Assembly (NCBI GenBank): GCA_963822095.1
Contig: CAWGGS010000078.1
Location: 62,001-126,000, forward strand
DNA from: CAWGGS01 sp963822095
GTDB lineage: Bacteria > Desulfobacterota > Desulfobulbia > Desulfobulbales > Desulfocapsaceae
Direction of reading: 5' to 3'
Length of the DNA stretch: 64,000 nt
Shown in pieces: positions 22,360 through 32,034 of the stretch (its first letter is position 1; every line of letters begins with the position of its first letter). The notes beneath the pieces are model-generated. The model was given only the letters and a program-made list of their open reading frames with translations. It had not been told where the DNA came from and made no database searches. A program made the position numbers and the translations under genes.

Positions 22360-24891
22360 TTACTCCTCCGGCAACGGTGACCAGTTGGTTTTCTGTATAC
22401 GGGCGTCAAGAAGGTGGCTTTCGTCCATCTTGAATATATGCCGCAGGGCATCTGATACTTTGATGCTAGGAATGCCGGCCCGGTTGACGGTTTTGATAAT
22501 GATGGTCGTTTCATCCACGGCCTTGATATCCAGGATCAGAGGACGAATGTCTATTTCTTTACTCTTGCCCTTGCGCTCTTTTAGGACCATGGAGTGTTCT
22601 GCTGCCCGGAAGGCTTCCAAATATGTTTGTTGCAGGGCGGTGAGCATCCGGGGCAGGACAATCCAGTAGGTAGTGGTGGTGTTTTGGGGGATCCGGCCGG
22701 AATGCAGGCTGATATCCTTGATACGGATACCGTCCGGCAATTTGGAATTAAGAATTGATGTTGTCTCATCAGGATCTGCCAGTGGCGCGGGAAGATCCAT
22801 GATGAAATACTCGGCAAGGCTTTCCATTCCTACAGGCAGGGCGGGGCCGAAAGAGACTTTGGGTGAAGGGTTGAAGCCTTTGGAAAAATGGGTCTGGATC
22901 CGGGCACGGCGCAAGGTTCGGAATATCAATTGCAGAATTTCCAGGTGGCCGAGATAACAGATATCGCCGACTCGTTCATAGTTTACCAGGTACTTCAAAT
23001 GCTGTTCATTGCCCTCCTTGGTCTTGGTGAGCCCGGTGGGAGAGGGAGTAGGCCGCATTGTTGCAGGCTTGTCCTGGACTTTCGGCTTGATTGTAAGGAA
23101 ATCACAGACACCGCATTTCTGGCAACCGTGATAACGGCAATCCGGGGTATAGGCGAGGTCGTGGGCCTTTGCGAGTTCGTCTCGTAAAAACTCGTCGTCC
23201 ACACCGCTTTGCAGATGTTGCCAGGGAAGGATCTCGGCAAAGTCCCTCTTGCGAAGATAGGAATTAAGATCGAGTTTGCATTGTCCGGCAGCCTCCACCC
23301 AGGTGGCAAGTCTGAAGTGGTCGGACCAGCCGTCGAGACGGGCACCGTTTTTCCAGGCGGTCACCAGGAGTTTTGCCAAACGTCTGTCGCCGCGGGAAAA
23401 GACCCCTTCGAGAAAGCTCTGCTCAGGGTCGTGCCATTTCAGCTTACAGCCGCGTCGCGGCAGAATCTCTCTGAGCCTGTTGATCCGTTCCCTGCTCTCC
23501 TCTATGCCCAGTTGCCTTTCCCACTGGAAGGGGGTGTGCGGTTTGGGAACGAAGGTACCTACGCTGACATTTATCTGATGGCGTCTGTTGCCGCTTCCAG
23601 CTCCTTGCGCCATTGTCTTGCGGGCAAGATCGGCTATGGCCTCCACATCCTCCCAGGTTTCCGTCGGCAGACCGATCATGAAGTAAAGTTTCATGACGTT
23701 CCAGCCAAGCGAGAAGGCATCGCGGCAGGTGGACAAAAGGTCCTCTTCGGTTATCCCCTTGTTGATGAATTGTCGAAGACGTTCGCTACCTGCCTCTGGC
23801 GCAACAGTAAACCCCGTTTTCCGAACTCTTCTGATCTGGTCCATTATCGGCTGGGTCAAGGTTCCTACCCGCATCGAAGGCATCGAGACCGAGACGAAGC
23901 TTGAGGCAAAGGTGTCCATTAGTGAGGGCAGGAGCTGCTCCAGGCAGGAATAGTCTCCAGTGGAAAGTGAAAGCAAGGCCAGCTCTTCGAATCCGGAAGC
24001 AGCTATACCCTGTTTTGCAATATCGAGTATCTTTTCAGGCGATCGCTCGCGGACGGGCCTGTAGGTAATTCCAGCCTGGCAGAACCTGCAGCCCCTGGTG
24101 CAACCACGGGCGATTTCTATACCCAGGCGGTCATGGATGATTTTGGCGTTGGGAACCAGAGGTCTTTTCAGATGATCCGTTCGGTTAAGGTCGGAAAGGA
24201 TACGGCGGTCAACAGACGGGTGCTGTTTTTCATGGCAGGCTATCCTGCTGATCCTGCCCGATTGGTCGTAACTCGCTGTATAGAATGATGGAATATAGAT
24301 TCCCCCAACTGTGGCCAGTTCCTTTAAAAGGTCTGCTTTCGGCTGGCGGGTCTGTTTGGCCTTTATAACCATATCCGCTATTTCAAGGATGGCTTCTTCT
24401 CCGTCTCCTAAAAGGATCGCATCAAAAAAATCGGCAACCGGCTCTGGATTGAAGGAACACGAACCCCCGCCGAGTATCAGCGGAGCATCTTCACCTCTGT
24501 CAGCTGCCGGGAAAGGAAGACCGGCAAGATGAAGGATGGTGAGGATATTACTGTAGCAGAGTTCATAAGGGAGGGTTATTCCGAGAATATCGAATTCCTT
24601 CAAGGCATGTCCGGATTCGAGTGAGCCTAAGAAGAGGTTGTTTTCGCGTAATTGTTTCTCGGCATCGATATCAGGACAAAAACAGCGTTCGGCAAAAATG
24701 TCGGCTCGATCGTTTAGCACATGATAGAGAATTTGCAGTCCTTGATGCGACATGCCTATCTCATAGAGATCGGGAAAGATCAAAGCGCAATGGAGCTGGG
24801 TATCGGTCCACGATTTGTGCACGGTATTATATTCATGCCCGAGATAGCGGCCGGGTTTATTTAGGTACGGCAGGATGGCGGTGTTTTTCAT
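22360..24891 (-). CDS. TIGR03960-type radical SAM protein fused to a TIGR03936/DUF2344 domain
   Basis: The 843-residue protein begins with a region like cobalamin-binding radical SAM enzymes (LIFPDLYEIGMSHQGLQILY, then LGGGSCSFNPEPVADFFDAI). The radical SAM cluster motif is CTRGCRFCQAG (CxxxCxxC) near residue 265. A Cys-rich segment (CRYHGCQKCGVCDF) follows near 600. The C-terminal about 230 residues form the TIGR03936 domain (YLGHLEILQLIFRTLRRA, then FSKGFNPSPK). The family is widespread, and its reaction, probably a modification of RNA or a cofactor, is not established. It stands alone, divergent from the AMIN gene. Confidence 0.9.
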   Translation of the reverse strand: MKNTAILPYLNKPGRYLGHEYNTVHKSWTDTQLHCALIFPDLYEIGMSHQGLQILYHVLNDRADIFAERCFCPDIDAEKQLRENNLFLGSLESGHALKEFDILGITLPYELCYSNILTILHLAGLPFPAADRGEDAPLILGGGSCSFNPEPVADFFDAILLGDGEEAILEIADMVIKAKQTRQPKADLLKELATVGGIYIPSFYTASYDQSGRISRIACHEKQHPSVDRRILSDLNRTDHLKRPLVPNAKIIHDRLGIEIARGCTRGCRFCQAGITYRPVRERSPEKILDIAKQGIAASGFEELALLSLSTGDYSCLEQLLPSLMDTFASSFVSVSMPSMRVGTLTQPIMDQIRRVRKTGFTVAPEAGSERLRQFINKGITEEDLLSTCRDAFSLGWNVMKLYFMIGLPTETWEDVEAIADLARKTMAQGAGSGNRRHQINVSVGTFVPKPHTPFQWERQLGIEESRERINRLREILPRRGCKLKWHDPEQSFLEGVFSRGDRRLAKLLVTAWKNGARLDGWSDHFRLATWVEAAGQCKLDLNSYLRKRDFAEILPWQHLQSGVDDEFLRDELAKAHDLAYTPDCRYHGCQKCGVCDFLTIKPKVQDKPATMRPTPSPTGLTKTKEGNEQHLKYLVNYERVGDICYLGHLEILQLIFRTLRRARIQTHFSKGFNPSPKVSFGPALPVGMESLAEYFIMDLPAPLADPDETTSILNSKLPDGIRIKDISLHSGRIPQNTTTTYWIVLPRMLTALQQTYLEAFRAAEHSMVLKERKGKSKEIDIRPLILDIKAVDETTIIIKTVNRAGIPSIKVSDALRHIFKMDESHLLDARIQKTNWSPLPEE

Positions 24892-25334
24892 TCTTGTTTT
24901 TCCAGCAAAAATGTTTTAATGCTGTTCTATTAATTACAATGAGTTATGTCAGTCTTGCCAAAAGGCCCGATTATTTTTGGGATTGGTGTCGAAAAAGAGT
25001 AAGTATGTTATGTAGTTTAAGTAACATCAGATTTTCTGCCTATGTGGAGACAATTGTTCTTTTTCGATTCGTAAAGATTTGTCGGTTTCCGGGAGCCGGA
25101 ATTTTTCCCTTGAGGAATGTCAAACCGTACTGATTTTTATGAACATCTCCCATGAGCTGTAGATCTACCATGCTGGAGTACCCGGGTTTTCATATTCCAT
25201 TGTAGCCGGCCGGTCTGATCCAGCCATGCTGGTTTAACTGAAATCGGCAGACTTTTCAAGACAGGAGAGTTTTTTTATCAAAACAGTATGAACATATCTT
25301 TGAAAACATAATGTTATCTGAGAGGATTGACCGT
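24892..25334. other. divergent intergenic region
   Basis: No gene is supported in these 443 bases. One short terminator-like hairpin, TTCCGG-gag-CCGGAA followed by TTTTT, lies at 25087-25106 on the plus strand. Promoters for the radical SAM gene and the AMIN gene should lie here, but none is clear. Confidence 0.35.
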
Positions 25335-26507
25335 ATGAGATATCCAAAAGCCATCTTTTTGACCTTGACCCTCCTGCTTTTTCTACCTTCCGTATCGAAA
25401 GCAATACCAAACGATGTTTTACTTAAAGCAGTTACCTTTCAACAAGGCAGTGTAAAAGGTGATGTCGTACATTTTGCTTTAAGTGGTGAACTACAGCCCA
25501 AGATATTTTTGCTCCATGGGGATAATCCGCGTCTTGTCGTGAATTTCTACAATGCCAGATGTTCCATTCACGTACTGCCCAATATGGCTGTCAACGGCAA
25601 AGAGGTGAAGCGGATTCGGGTCGGTATTCATCCCAAGCAACCTCCTCATATCAGTGTTGTGCTCGATCTCATTCCCGGAAGTGATTACAGCTATACACAT
25701 GCTTTTAATCTAAAAACCAGTACCCTGCTGCTGACCGTTTCCCGGAAGGAAAAGCATGCCCCCGTCGTTCAACAAAAAAAGGTTCTACCCCCGCCTCCTA
25801 TCAAGGCCAAATCGGCTGGGAAAAAGGCTGTTCAGTCTTCCCCTGCCGTTAATAAATTAATCAATGGAGCAGAGAAAAAGAAATTGGAGAAAGGAAAGAT
25901 TGCGCCTCCAAAAAAGATGGAGACCCGTAAAAAAACCGCCTCTCCTTTTAATATATCTCAAAAAAATAAATCAATAGAATCTTCTTTCAAGAACAAGGGT
26001 ATGGCTGCTCATGAACCCAACAAACCTGGAAAGAAAAGCAACCAAGAGCCCAAAAACAAGCTTGAAACAAAGAAAATGGTGGAGCATGGACAGAAGTCTG
26101 CCAAATCAGAGGCTTCCGACCAAAAACCTCGACCATTTTTGAAAAGAGTGTCTTTTGAAAAGACTACCGGGAAAGGTGAAATGGTCATGTTTAAATTAAA
26201 TGACTTTTTCCCACCAAAGGTCTTTGGTGTTGAGAAAGGGGAGCCCAAGGTAATCTGTGATTTCCTCAACGCTCGGCTGGGTGACCAGGTGAAAGACACG
26301 ATCAAAAGTAACGGCCGGTTTGTAAAATCAGTGCAGATTACCAAACAGACCAATCCCGACAAAGTGAGGGTGATCCTGAATCTAATTCCCAATAAAAACT
26401 ACGATTTACAGCAGGTCTTTTTCAAGGAGGACAACCTCTTTGTGATCATAGTCAATTCCCAGGATCTTCTGGATAAGGAGAAGAAGAAGCCTGCCACCAA
26501 AATCTAA
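25335..26507 (+). CDS. secreted protein with two AMIN domains
   Basis: The 390-residue protein has a signal peptide (MRYPKAIFLTLTLLLFLPSV, cleaved after SKA). It has two AMIN-like beta domains, about residues 32-135 and 280-385, joined by a long Lys- and Pro-rich linker. The two domains share the pattern V-F-K-[GD]-[VM]-F, then P-K-F-[GE]-P-[RK]-[VI], then KRI-VG or KSVQI, then V-LIP-[ND]-Y. AMIN domains target amidases and secretins to peptidoglycan, but no catalytic domain is present here. The ATG at 25335 follows GAGAGG, while the upstream ATG at 25311 lacks a site. It may be a cell-wall adaptor. Confidence 0.75.
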   Translation: MRYPKAIFLTLTLLLFLPSVSKAIPNDVLLKAVTFQQGSVKGDVVHFALSGELQPKIFLLHGDNPRLVVNFYNARCSIHVLPNMAVNGKEVKRIRVGIHPKQPPHISVVLDLIPGSDYSYTHAFNLKTSTLLLTVSRKEKHAPVVQQKKVLPPPPIKAKSAGKKAVQSSPAVNKLINGAEKKKLEKGKIAPPKKMETRKKTASPFNISQKNKSIESSFKNKGMAAHEPNKPGKKSNQEPKNKLETKKMVEHGQKSAKSEASDQKPRPFLKRVSFEKTTGKGEMVMFKLNDFFPPKVFGVEKGEPKVICDFLNARLGDQVKDTIKSNGRFVKSVQITKQTNPDKVRVILNLIPNKNYDLQQVFFKEDNLFVIIVNSQDLLDKEKKKPATKI

Positions 26508-26581
26508 CTCGATTGATTTGAAATACATTGCCGGAGGCTATGAACAACGGGAACACTTTTCCTTGTTGGGGTGGCGACGTA

Positions 26582-27421
26582 TCAGGGCAAGAGTTGGATG
26601 AAGTAGCCGGGAGGAGGCATGATGGTGAAGTTGTTTTTAGCAAAGACCTTATCCAATATAATGTCGGAAAACTGAAGGGTAATCTCCGATCCCATCGGCA
26701 GATCGCTTATGGAAAACGATGTCGGTTGTCCGCATGCGCCTTCCTTTTGCCACCTGCCGTATCTGATTTGAGCGGTCGTGGAACCATTTTTATTGGTCAA
26801 GATCCTGAGAATCGGATGTCTCTCCACTGTATCAACCAGAATATATTCTTTCCCTTCGGCTATGTTTCCCGGTGCTTTTAATATTACCCAGATACCGCGA
26901 CCCGAAGTATCTTTTCGGATATCCTGTATAGTGTCGCTGCTTCCGGTCGTGATGCGACCGCTCAGCCAGGTTCCCCAGTTTCCGGTAAGCAGCCCTTGAG
27001 GAATATTGTTTCTAAGGGCCAGTGAGGCAAGGCTTCCACTAATATATTGATGACCTAGGGTATTGACCGAACTGAACACCTGACCATCGCTCACCAGGGC
27101 GAAAAGCGGTTGTCCAAGGGGGTTGATGGTGACGAATTTCAGCGAAGAGGGGAGTTGGAGCTGCAGGTATCCGGAAAATGCCTTTGTTCCAACGGGGCTT
27201 TTCCAAGTAACAGCAATCTCTGAATCAAGTGTCGACGGGCACCCGGAATCCTTTTTTATCTGTGTTTCTATCATGGTCTTGTAGGCCTTGACTTCATCCT
27301 CCTTAAAGGTATCAGACCAGGGTTTTCCGGCGCAGCCGGAAAGAAGGAAAAGGAGAGGTAGGACGAGCAAGAAGCCAGAGAATAAACCTTTGGTGTTCCT
27401 TTTTTTTGATTCTATAGGCAT
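26582..27421 (-). CDS. LolB-like outer-membrane lipoprotein
   Basis: The 279-residue protein has a lipoprotein signal peptide with lipobox LLSGC at about residues 26-30. The body (ITVTWKSPVGTKAFSGYLQL-like strands, FVTINPLGQPLFALVSDG, then SGSLASLALRNNIPQGLLTG) resembles LolB/LppM-type lipid-binding barrels. LolB inserts lipoproteins into the outer membrane. The similarity is in pattern only. The start ATG lies 69 bases after the TPR lipoprotein gene on the same strand. The pair probably works together at the outer membrane. It converges on the AMIN gene. Confidence 0.65.
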   Translation of the reverse strand: MPIESKKRNTKGLFSGFLLVLPLLFLLSGCAGKPWSDTFKEDEVKAYKTMIETQIKKDSGCPSTLDSEIAVTWKSPVGTKAFSGYLQLQLPSSLKFVTINPLGQPLFALVSDGQVFSSVNTLGHQYISGSLASLALRNNIPQGLLTGNWGTWLSGRITTGSSDTIQDIRKDTSGRGIWVILKAPGNIAEGKEYILVDTVERHPILRILTNKNGSTTAQIRYGRWQKEGACGQPTSFSISDLPMGSEITLQFSDIILDKVFAKNNFTIMPPPGYFIQLLP

Positions 27422-27490
27422 GGGATGATCCCGATTAAAAAAATAAACTGGCAGTATTTCCGCTAAAACATTCCGTTGCAGTGCGAGGCG

Positions 27491-29209
27491 TCAGGGGATT
27501 TTCAAGGCCTCAATCTTTTTCTGGATGATTTCTTTATCCCGTTTTTCCGTGGCAAGCTTTAATGCCTTGGAATAGGCATTAAAGGCCTTGTCCTTTTGTC
27601 CTGTTGCCGCATATGCATCCCCTAGATGATCAAGAATATGCGGATCTTCCGGTTGCTGTGTGGTGGCCTTTTGTAATTCCAGCACTGCCAGCTTGTAGTC
27701 TTTCAGACGAAAGTAGACCCAGCCAAGGCTGTCCCGTATGAAACCGTTATCCGGTTTTTGTTTGAGTGCTCGTTTAATATAGGTGAGCGCTTGGTCAAGA
27801 TTCTTATTGGCGTCGGCCCAGGAGTAACCGATAAAGTTCAAGGCTTCGGGATGGTTTGGCTTAAGCTTCAGGACCTTTTCCATGGTCTTCATTGCCAGAT
27901 CGTGTTTTCCTTTATTTTCTAATAAAATTGAAAGGTCAAAGAGAAGTTGATCGTTATCCGGATAAAGAATAATGGCCTTTGAAAGGACATCCTCACTTTG
28001 TTGCAGGTCCGATTGTTCCTGGTAAAGAGAGGCGAGAAGCATGTAATATATCGGCTTTCGAGTATCTTTATCGGCGATGATCTTTTTCAGCAGCGCAAAT
28101 GCCTTGTTTATTTTTTTTGTTTGACGATAAATTCGCAGCTGTAGAAAAAGGCTATCTTCATACTGGTCCGATTGGGGAGATATTTTTTTGAGGAACTGAA
28201 GGGACTTGGTCATTTTCTTTTGGTCAAAATAAGCTATTGCGAGAAGATACTCCGCCAGGGGGGATTTCTTTCTCCTCAACAGACGTGTCAATATTTTTTC
28301 CGCCTTATCGGGCATTCCCGAGTTTATATAAATTCGGCTTTCAATAATTCCTATTTTGTCAGGATTCTTTGTTAATTTTCTAAGGCGTTTCAATTCGGCA
28401 AAGGCCTTTGCCTTGTGGCCCATCGACAAATAGGTCTGTATAATCCCGAGAATTGCCTGTTCGTCATGTTTGTTGTGGACCAGGAGGGAATGATAGAGCA
28501 AGAGTGCCTTGTTGTATTTTTTGAACCGGGCCTGGAAATCGGCGATTTCAAGGACGAGTTCCTTAGACCAGTTTAGCTCCAGCGCCGATTCATATCGTTT
28601 TGCTGCCTCAGCATACTTGTTGGTCTTTTTGAACACCCTGGCCAGATAGAGATTGGCGAAATACGATTTTTTATTTTTTTCCAGCAGGGTGGTGAAGATC
28701 TCTATCGAACGCTTGTAGTCTTTCTGCTGGCTGTAGAGAAGTCCCAACCGCAGCATAAGGGTTTCATTATTCGGGTCATGGACCCTTGCTTCCCGATAAA
28801 GGCGGATTGCTTCGGGTATGTGATCATTATGGATATTGATGTCCGCGAGGAGAATACGCTGGGTGTTGTTGTCGGGATGTTTGGCAATAAAGGCCTTGAG
28901 CCATATTTTAGCCTCTTCTATTTTCCCCAGGCGAATCAGAAGGATGGGGATCTTTTCATTGATATAATCAGCGGTTGGGTCACAGGAAACGGCCTTGGTG
29001 TACATCTGCAGAGCTTCATCAGGGTTCTGTTCGTATTCGGCCTTGCTGCCGAGCAGAAAATAGTAATACGCACAACTGGGATCTATATTGGCCTGGGAGG
29101 AAGCAATTTGGGAGTTGGTGTTCTTTGCGGTGAGCATTGAGCATCCGGCAAACAGACTCAGCAACACAAAGAAACAGAGCACAACGAGGAGTTGACGGGG
29201 ATTCGGCAT
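27491..29209 (-). CDS. TPR-repeat lipoprotein
   Basis: The 572-residue protein carries a lipoprotein signal (LSLFAGC, Cys near residue 23). It then has about fourteen tetratricopeptide repeats from residue 45 to the end. Good examples are PSCAYYYFLLGSKAEYEQNP and the late pair ALNFIGYSWADANKNLDQAL and LGDAYAATGQKDKAFNAYSK. TPR arrays hold protein partners, so a scaffold role at the inner face of the outer membrane is likely. It lies two bases downstream of tmk, and the LolB-like gene follows, so pdxA-tmk-TPR-lolB-like forms one transcript by position. Confidence 0.85.
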   Translation of the reverse strand: MPNPRQLLVVLCFFVLLSLFAGCSMLTAKNTNSQIASSQANIDPSCAYYYFLLGSKAEYEQNPDEALQMYTKAVSCDPTADYINEKIPILLIRLGKIEEAKIWLKAFIAKHPDNNTQRILLADINIHNDHIPEAIRLYREARVHDPNNETLMLRLGLLYSQQKDYKRSIEIFTTLLEKNKKSYFANLYLARVFKKTNKYAEAAKRYESALELNWSKELVLEIADFQARFKKYNKALLLYHSLLVHNKHDEQAILGIIQTYLSMGHKAKAFAELKRLRKLTKNPDKIGIIESRIYINSGMPDKAEKILTRLLRRKKSPLAEYLLAIAYFDQKKMTKSLQFLKKISPQSDQYEDSLFLQLRIYRQTKKINKAFALLKKIIADKDTRKPIYYMLLASLYQEQSDLQQSEDVLSKAIILYPDNDQLLFDLSILLENKGKHDLAMKTMEKVLKLKPNHPEALNFIGYSWADANKNLDQALTYIKRALKQKPDNGFIRDSLGWVYFRLKDYKLAVLELQKATTQQPEDPHILDHLGDAYAATGQKDKAFNAYSKALKLATEKRDKEIIQKKIEALKIP

Positions 29210-29211
29210 AG

Positions 29212-29835
29212 TTATCTCGATTGGTACTGTCGGATGAGAGGATCAACCGCATTCATTACCGCCATATGGACGGTTTCGATGTTTCCGGTGGCGTCGATGC
29301 GTTGGATATAGGGCAACTCGAGTGAGGCGAAAATGTCTGCAACCCGCACGAGGTAATCCTCCTGCTCAAAATCATTTAATGCCTCCCGGCGCTGGTCTAT
29401 GATCCTGGCAATCCCTGTCCTCGGTGGAGCCTGGAACAGAAGGGCCAGATCCGGAGGAGGAGCGAAGCTGTTTGAGGAAAAGATTTCCTGGACATCCAGG
29501 CCTGCAGCGCCCTGATAGGCGACAGTGGACAGGATATAGCGGTCGCACAGGACGATTTCGCCGTTTTCCATGGCAGGGCGTATCATTTCCCGGATATGTT
29601 CGCGGCGATCATCGAGAAAAAGTTCCAGTTCTTGCCTGGGACTAATGCTTTCGCGGTTCTTATACAGGTCCCTGATACGTCGGCCGAATTGTCCGTCGGT
29701 TGGTTCTCTGGTCGTTACAACACAGTGACCACGTTTGGCAAGGGCCTTAGCCAGGAGCCGGAGTTGAGTGGTCTTACCTGTACCGTCTATACCCTCAAAA
29801 ACAATTAGCCTGCCGGGTCCATCTGTCGTGCTCAT
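29212..29835 (-). CDS. tmk: thymidylate kinase
   Basis: Tmk phosphorylates dTMP to dTDP. The 207-residue protein has the P-loop FEGIDGTGKTTQ at about residues 13-24. It also has the TREPTDGQFGRRIRD segment, the DR(Y/H) motif in LCDRYILSTVAYQG, and the lid region near FQAPPRTGIARI. It overlaps the pdxA stop by four bases. Confidence 0.95.
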   Translation of the reverse strand: MSTTDGPGRLIVFEGIDGTGKTTQLRLLAKALAKRGHCVVTTREPTDGQFGRRIRDLYKNRESISPRQELELFLDDRREHIREMIRPAMENGEIVLCDRYILSTVAYQGAAGLDVQEIFSSNSFAPPPDLALLFQAPPRTGIARIIDQRREALNDFEQEDYLVRVADIFASLELPYIQRIDATGNIETVHMAVMNAVDPLIRQYQSR

Positions 29836-30869
29836 GACCGGTCCCTGTCGATGGAATTTTTTGGTGTGTGTCTCTTTCTGTGCTGCAGGCGGTTGTGGGC
29901 AATTTCGGCGGCAAGCTCCACTGCCGAGCGCAGACTGGTCTCGTCCGCAAGCCCTTTTCCTGCAATATCGTAGGCTGTTCCGTGGTCCACCGATGTCCTC
30001 ACGATTGGTAGCCCGAGGGTTACGTTCACCCCATCGTTAAAATGAAGCAGTTTGAAGGGAATAAGTCCCTGGTCATGGTACATACAGACCACTACGTCAT
30101 ATTTGCCGGCAGCGGCTTTAAAAAAAATGGTATCGGGTGGAAACGGGCCGTGAACGTCGATTCCTTCAGCACGGGCCTGCTCAATCGCAGGACCTATGTG
30201 ATGCTTTTCCTCGTCGCCGAGAAGCCCCTGCTCCCCTCCATGGGGGTTGAGACCGGCAACGGCTATTCTGGGATTTTTGATATTAAAGTCGATGCGTAAC
30301 GCCTTATGGGTAATGCGGATCAATTGAAGCACCGATGATTGGTCTATCATCCCGGGGACGGCTGAAAGCGGACAGTGGATGGTCACCAGGGTGACCCGCA
30401 GTCTTTTGCCAGCCATCATCATGACAGGATTTGGGCTTTTGGTCAGGTGAGCAAGCATCTCGGTATGACCAAGGAAGGGGTAATCCGCATCGTGCAGCGC
30501 CTTTTTGGAGATCGGGCAGGTTGCCATTCCATCAAGGTGGCCGTCTTGTATAAGCGCAACCGTCGTACTGATATATTCGGCCATTGCCTTGCCGGTCCGG
30601 CGATCCGGTCTGCCCCAAATCAGCGTCTCCGTTGGGAGATCGGAAAGTGGGATAACCGGTATTCCGTCTTCGGGCAAAGGCTCTCCCAGTTTCCATCCAA
30701 CGGAGGGAATGCCGATTCCCAGCTCCCGACGGCATCGCTCCAATACGAAAGGATCACCGATAACCACCGGAGCAAAATCTGTGGATTCCTTTCGGCCGGC
30801 GAAATATTTAAGGATGATTTCCGGGCCGATACCCACCGGACATCCCATTGTAATTCCAATGTGGAGCAT
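29832..30869 (-). CDS. pdxA: 4-hydroxythreonine-4-phosphate dehydrogenase
   Basis: PdxA oxidises 4-phosphohydroxy-threonine in vitamin B6 synthesis. The 345-residue protein has the GCPVGIGPEI start, the metal-binding His in LGHTEMLAHL, HCPLSAVPGMI, the GLNPHGGEQGLLGDEE motif, and the MYHDQGLIPFKLLHF motif with its metal His. The frame opens at a TTG at 30887. The ATG at 30869 (MLHIGITMG) matches the family start. Neither has a strong ribosome binding site. Confidence 0.95.
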   Translation of the reverse strand: MLHIGITMGCPVGIGPEIILKYFAGRKESTDFAPVVIGDPFVLERCRRELGIGIPSVGWKLGEPLPEDGIPVIPLSDLPTETLIWGRPDRRTGKAMAEYISTTVALIQDGHLDGMATCPISKKALHDADYPFLGHTEMLAHLTKSPNPVMMMAGKRLRVTLVTIHCPLSAVPGMIDQSSVLQLIRITHKALRIDFNIKNPRIAVAGLNPHGGEQGLLGDEEKHHIGPAIEQARAEGIDVHGPFPPDTIFFKAAAGKYDVVVCMYHDQGLIPFKLLHFNDGVNVTLGLPIVRTSVDHGTAYDIAGKGLADETSLRSAVELAAEIAHNRLQHRKRHTPKNSIDRDRS

Positions 30870-30935
30870 AAGTAGACAATATTTCAAAAATTGAATCCGG
30901 AAAAGAGCAGGACTCCCAAAAAGATAAAAATTTTT

Positions 30936-31304
30936 TCAATGAAGGTCGAAGGCATCCACCAACAGTTCAATTATGGGCTCCCGACCGTTCCTGATTAGAA
31001 TCGAGACCACATCGAAGCGGGCCGGGCGGCCAAAAAGGTGGTTCCGGCACAGATAATCCTGGGCGACCTTTCCTATCTGTCGTTGTTTTTTTTCCGTGAC
31101 TGCAGCAAACGGAGGACCGAAGGACAAGGTCCTTCGAGTCTTGACCTCGACAAAGACCAGGGTCCCCTGATCCTTCGCTATTATATCAATTTCTCCACAT
31201 TTTTGCCTGTAATTCCTGACAAGAATTTTATAGCCGGACTTTTCCAGGTAAGCGGTAGCCAGATTTTCACCGATCTTCCCGAGTGTCTGCCTGTGTTCAG
31301 ACAA
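30936..31304 (-). CDS. yraN: YraN family (UPF0102) endonuclease-like protein
   Basis: The 122-residue protein has the YraN signature: LGKIGENLATAYLEKSGYKI, RNYRQKCGEIDIIAKD, and LVFVEVKTRR. The E-x-D-[VI]-x-x-E-x-K spacing is that of the PD-(D/E)XK nuclease fold. Its cell role is not settled. It often sits beside rnhB and trmD-operon genes, as here. Its start overlaps the rnhB stop by eight bases. Confidence 0.92.
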   Translation of the reverse strand: MSEHRQTLGKIGENLATAYLEKSGYKILVRNYRQKCGEIDIIAKDQGTLVFVEVKTRRTLSFGPPFAAVTEKKQRQIGKVAQDYLCRNHLFGRPARFDVVSILIRNGREPIIELLVDAFDLH

Positions 31305-31956
31305 ATTCCTTCACCCCTTTAAAGGTCTTGCGGTGTATGGGACAAGGCCCGTATTTTGAGATTGCCAGGCGATGTTCCTTGGTCGGATATCCTTTGTTTT
31401 TCTGGAAGTTATAGATTGGATATTGTCGGTCCAGAGTATTCATCAGCGCATCACGTTTTACCTTGGCGACAATTGAGGCCGCGGCAATTGATGCGCTCTT
31501 GCTCTCCCCCTTGGTCAGTGTGATCTGCGGGAGGGTCAGCGGAATTTCAAAGGTGCCGTCCACCAGAATAAAATCCGGTTTCATGAGCTTGTCAGCCATG
31601 TCTGTGATAGCCCGTTTCATTGCCAGAAGAGAGGCCTGCAAGATGTTTATTCTGTCAATGGTCTCCACAGAGACCACGCCGATACCGATACCGGCGTGGA
31701 TGTCTTGCAAAAGGGTGTTTAATAGGAGGCGTCGGCTGTGGGAAATTTTTTTTGAATCGAGAAAAATCCCATGATCGCAGTCGGTGGGAAGGACCACGCT
31801 TGCAGCGACGACCGGTCCGGCCAATGGGCCCCGTCCGACTTCATCGCAGCCGGCGATGCAGTTGAACCCCCTGATCTGCAGGGAGCGTTCGAAGCGGAAA
31901 TTATCGCTCGGGGACGATGCGATATCGGACAAAAGGCTTTCCATTCCGCAACCCAT
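31297..31956 (-). CDS. rnhB: ribonuclease HII
   Basis: RNase HII cuts RNA in RNA-DNA hybrids and removes misinserted ribonucleotides. The 219-residue protein has the metal-site motif CDEVGRGPLAGPVVAA near residue 37 and LDSKKISHSRR. It also has the late VDGTFEIPL and GESKSASIAAASIVAKVKRD segments and the FQKNKGYPTKEH motif. Starts at ATG 31956 or 31944 are both possible. It follows rplS by 78 bases. Confidence 0.95.
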   Translation of the reverse strand: MGCGMESLLSDIASSPSDNFRFERSLQIRGFNCIAGCDEVGRGPLAGPVVAASVVLPTDCDHGIFLDSKKISHSRRLLLNTLLQDIHAGIGIGVVSVETIDRINILQASLLAMKRAITDMADKLMKPDFILVDGTFEIPLTLPQITLTKGESKSASIAAASIVAKVKRDALMNTLDRQYPIYNFQKNKGYPTKEHRLAISKYGPCPIHRKTFKGVKEFV

Positions 31957-32034
31957 GCCAAATATGTCGAGGAAAAGACAGAACCCGGAGTCTTTTATGA
32001 ACTCCAGGTTCTGTTCACTGGTGGTACCGGAGGC

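Noticed and set aside
24621..25133. Plus-strand open frame of 170 codons overlapping the radical SAM gene start
   Set aside because: Its first part is antisense to the radical SAM gene and the rest is AT-rich intergenic DNA without protein-like pattern.
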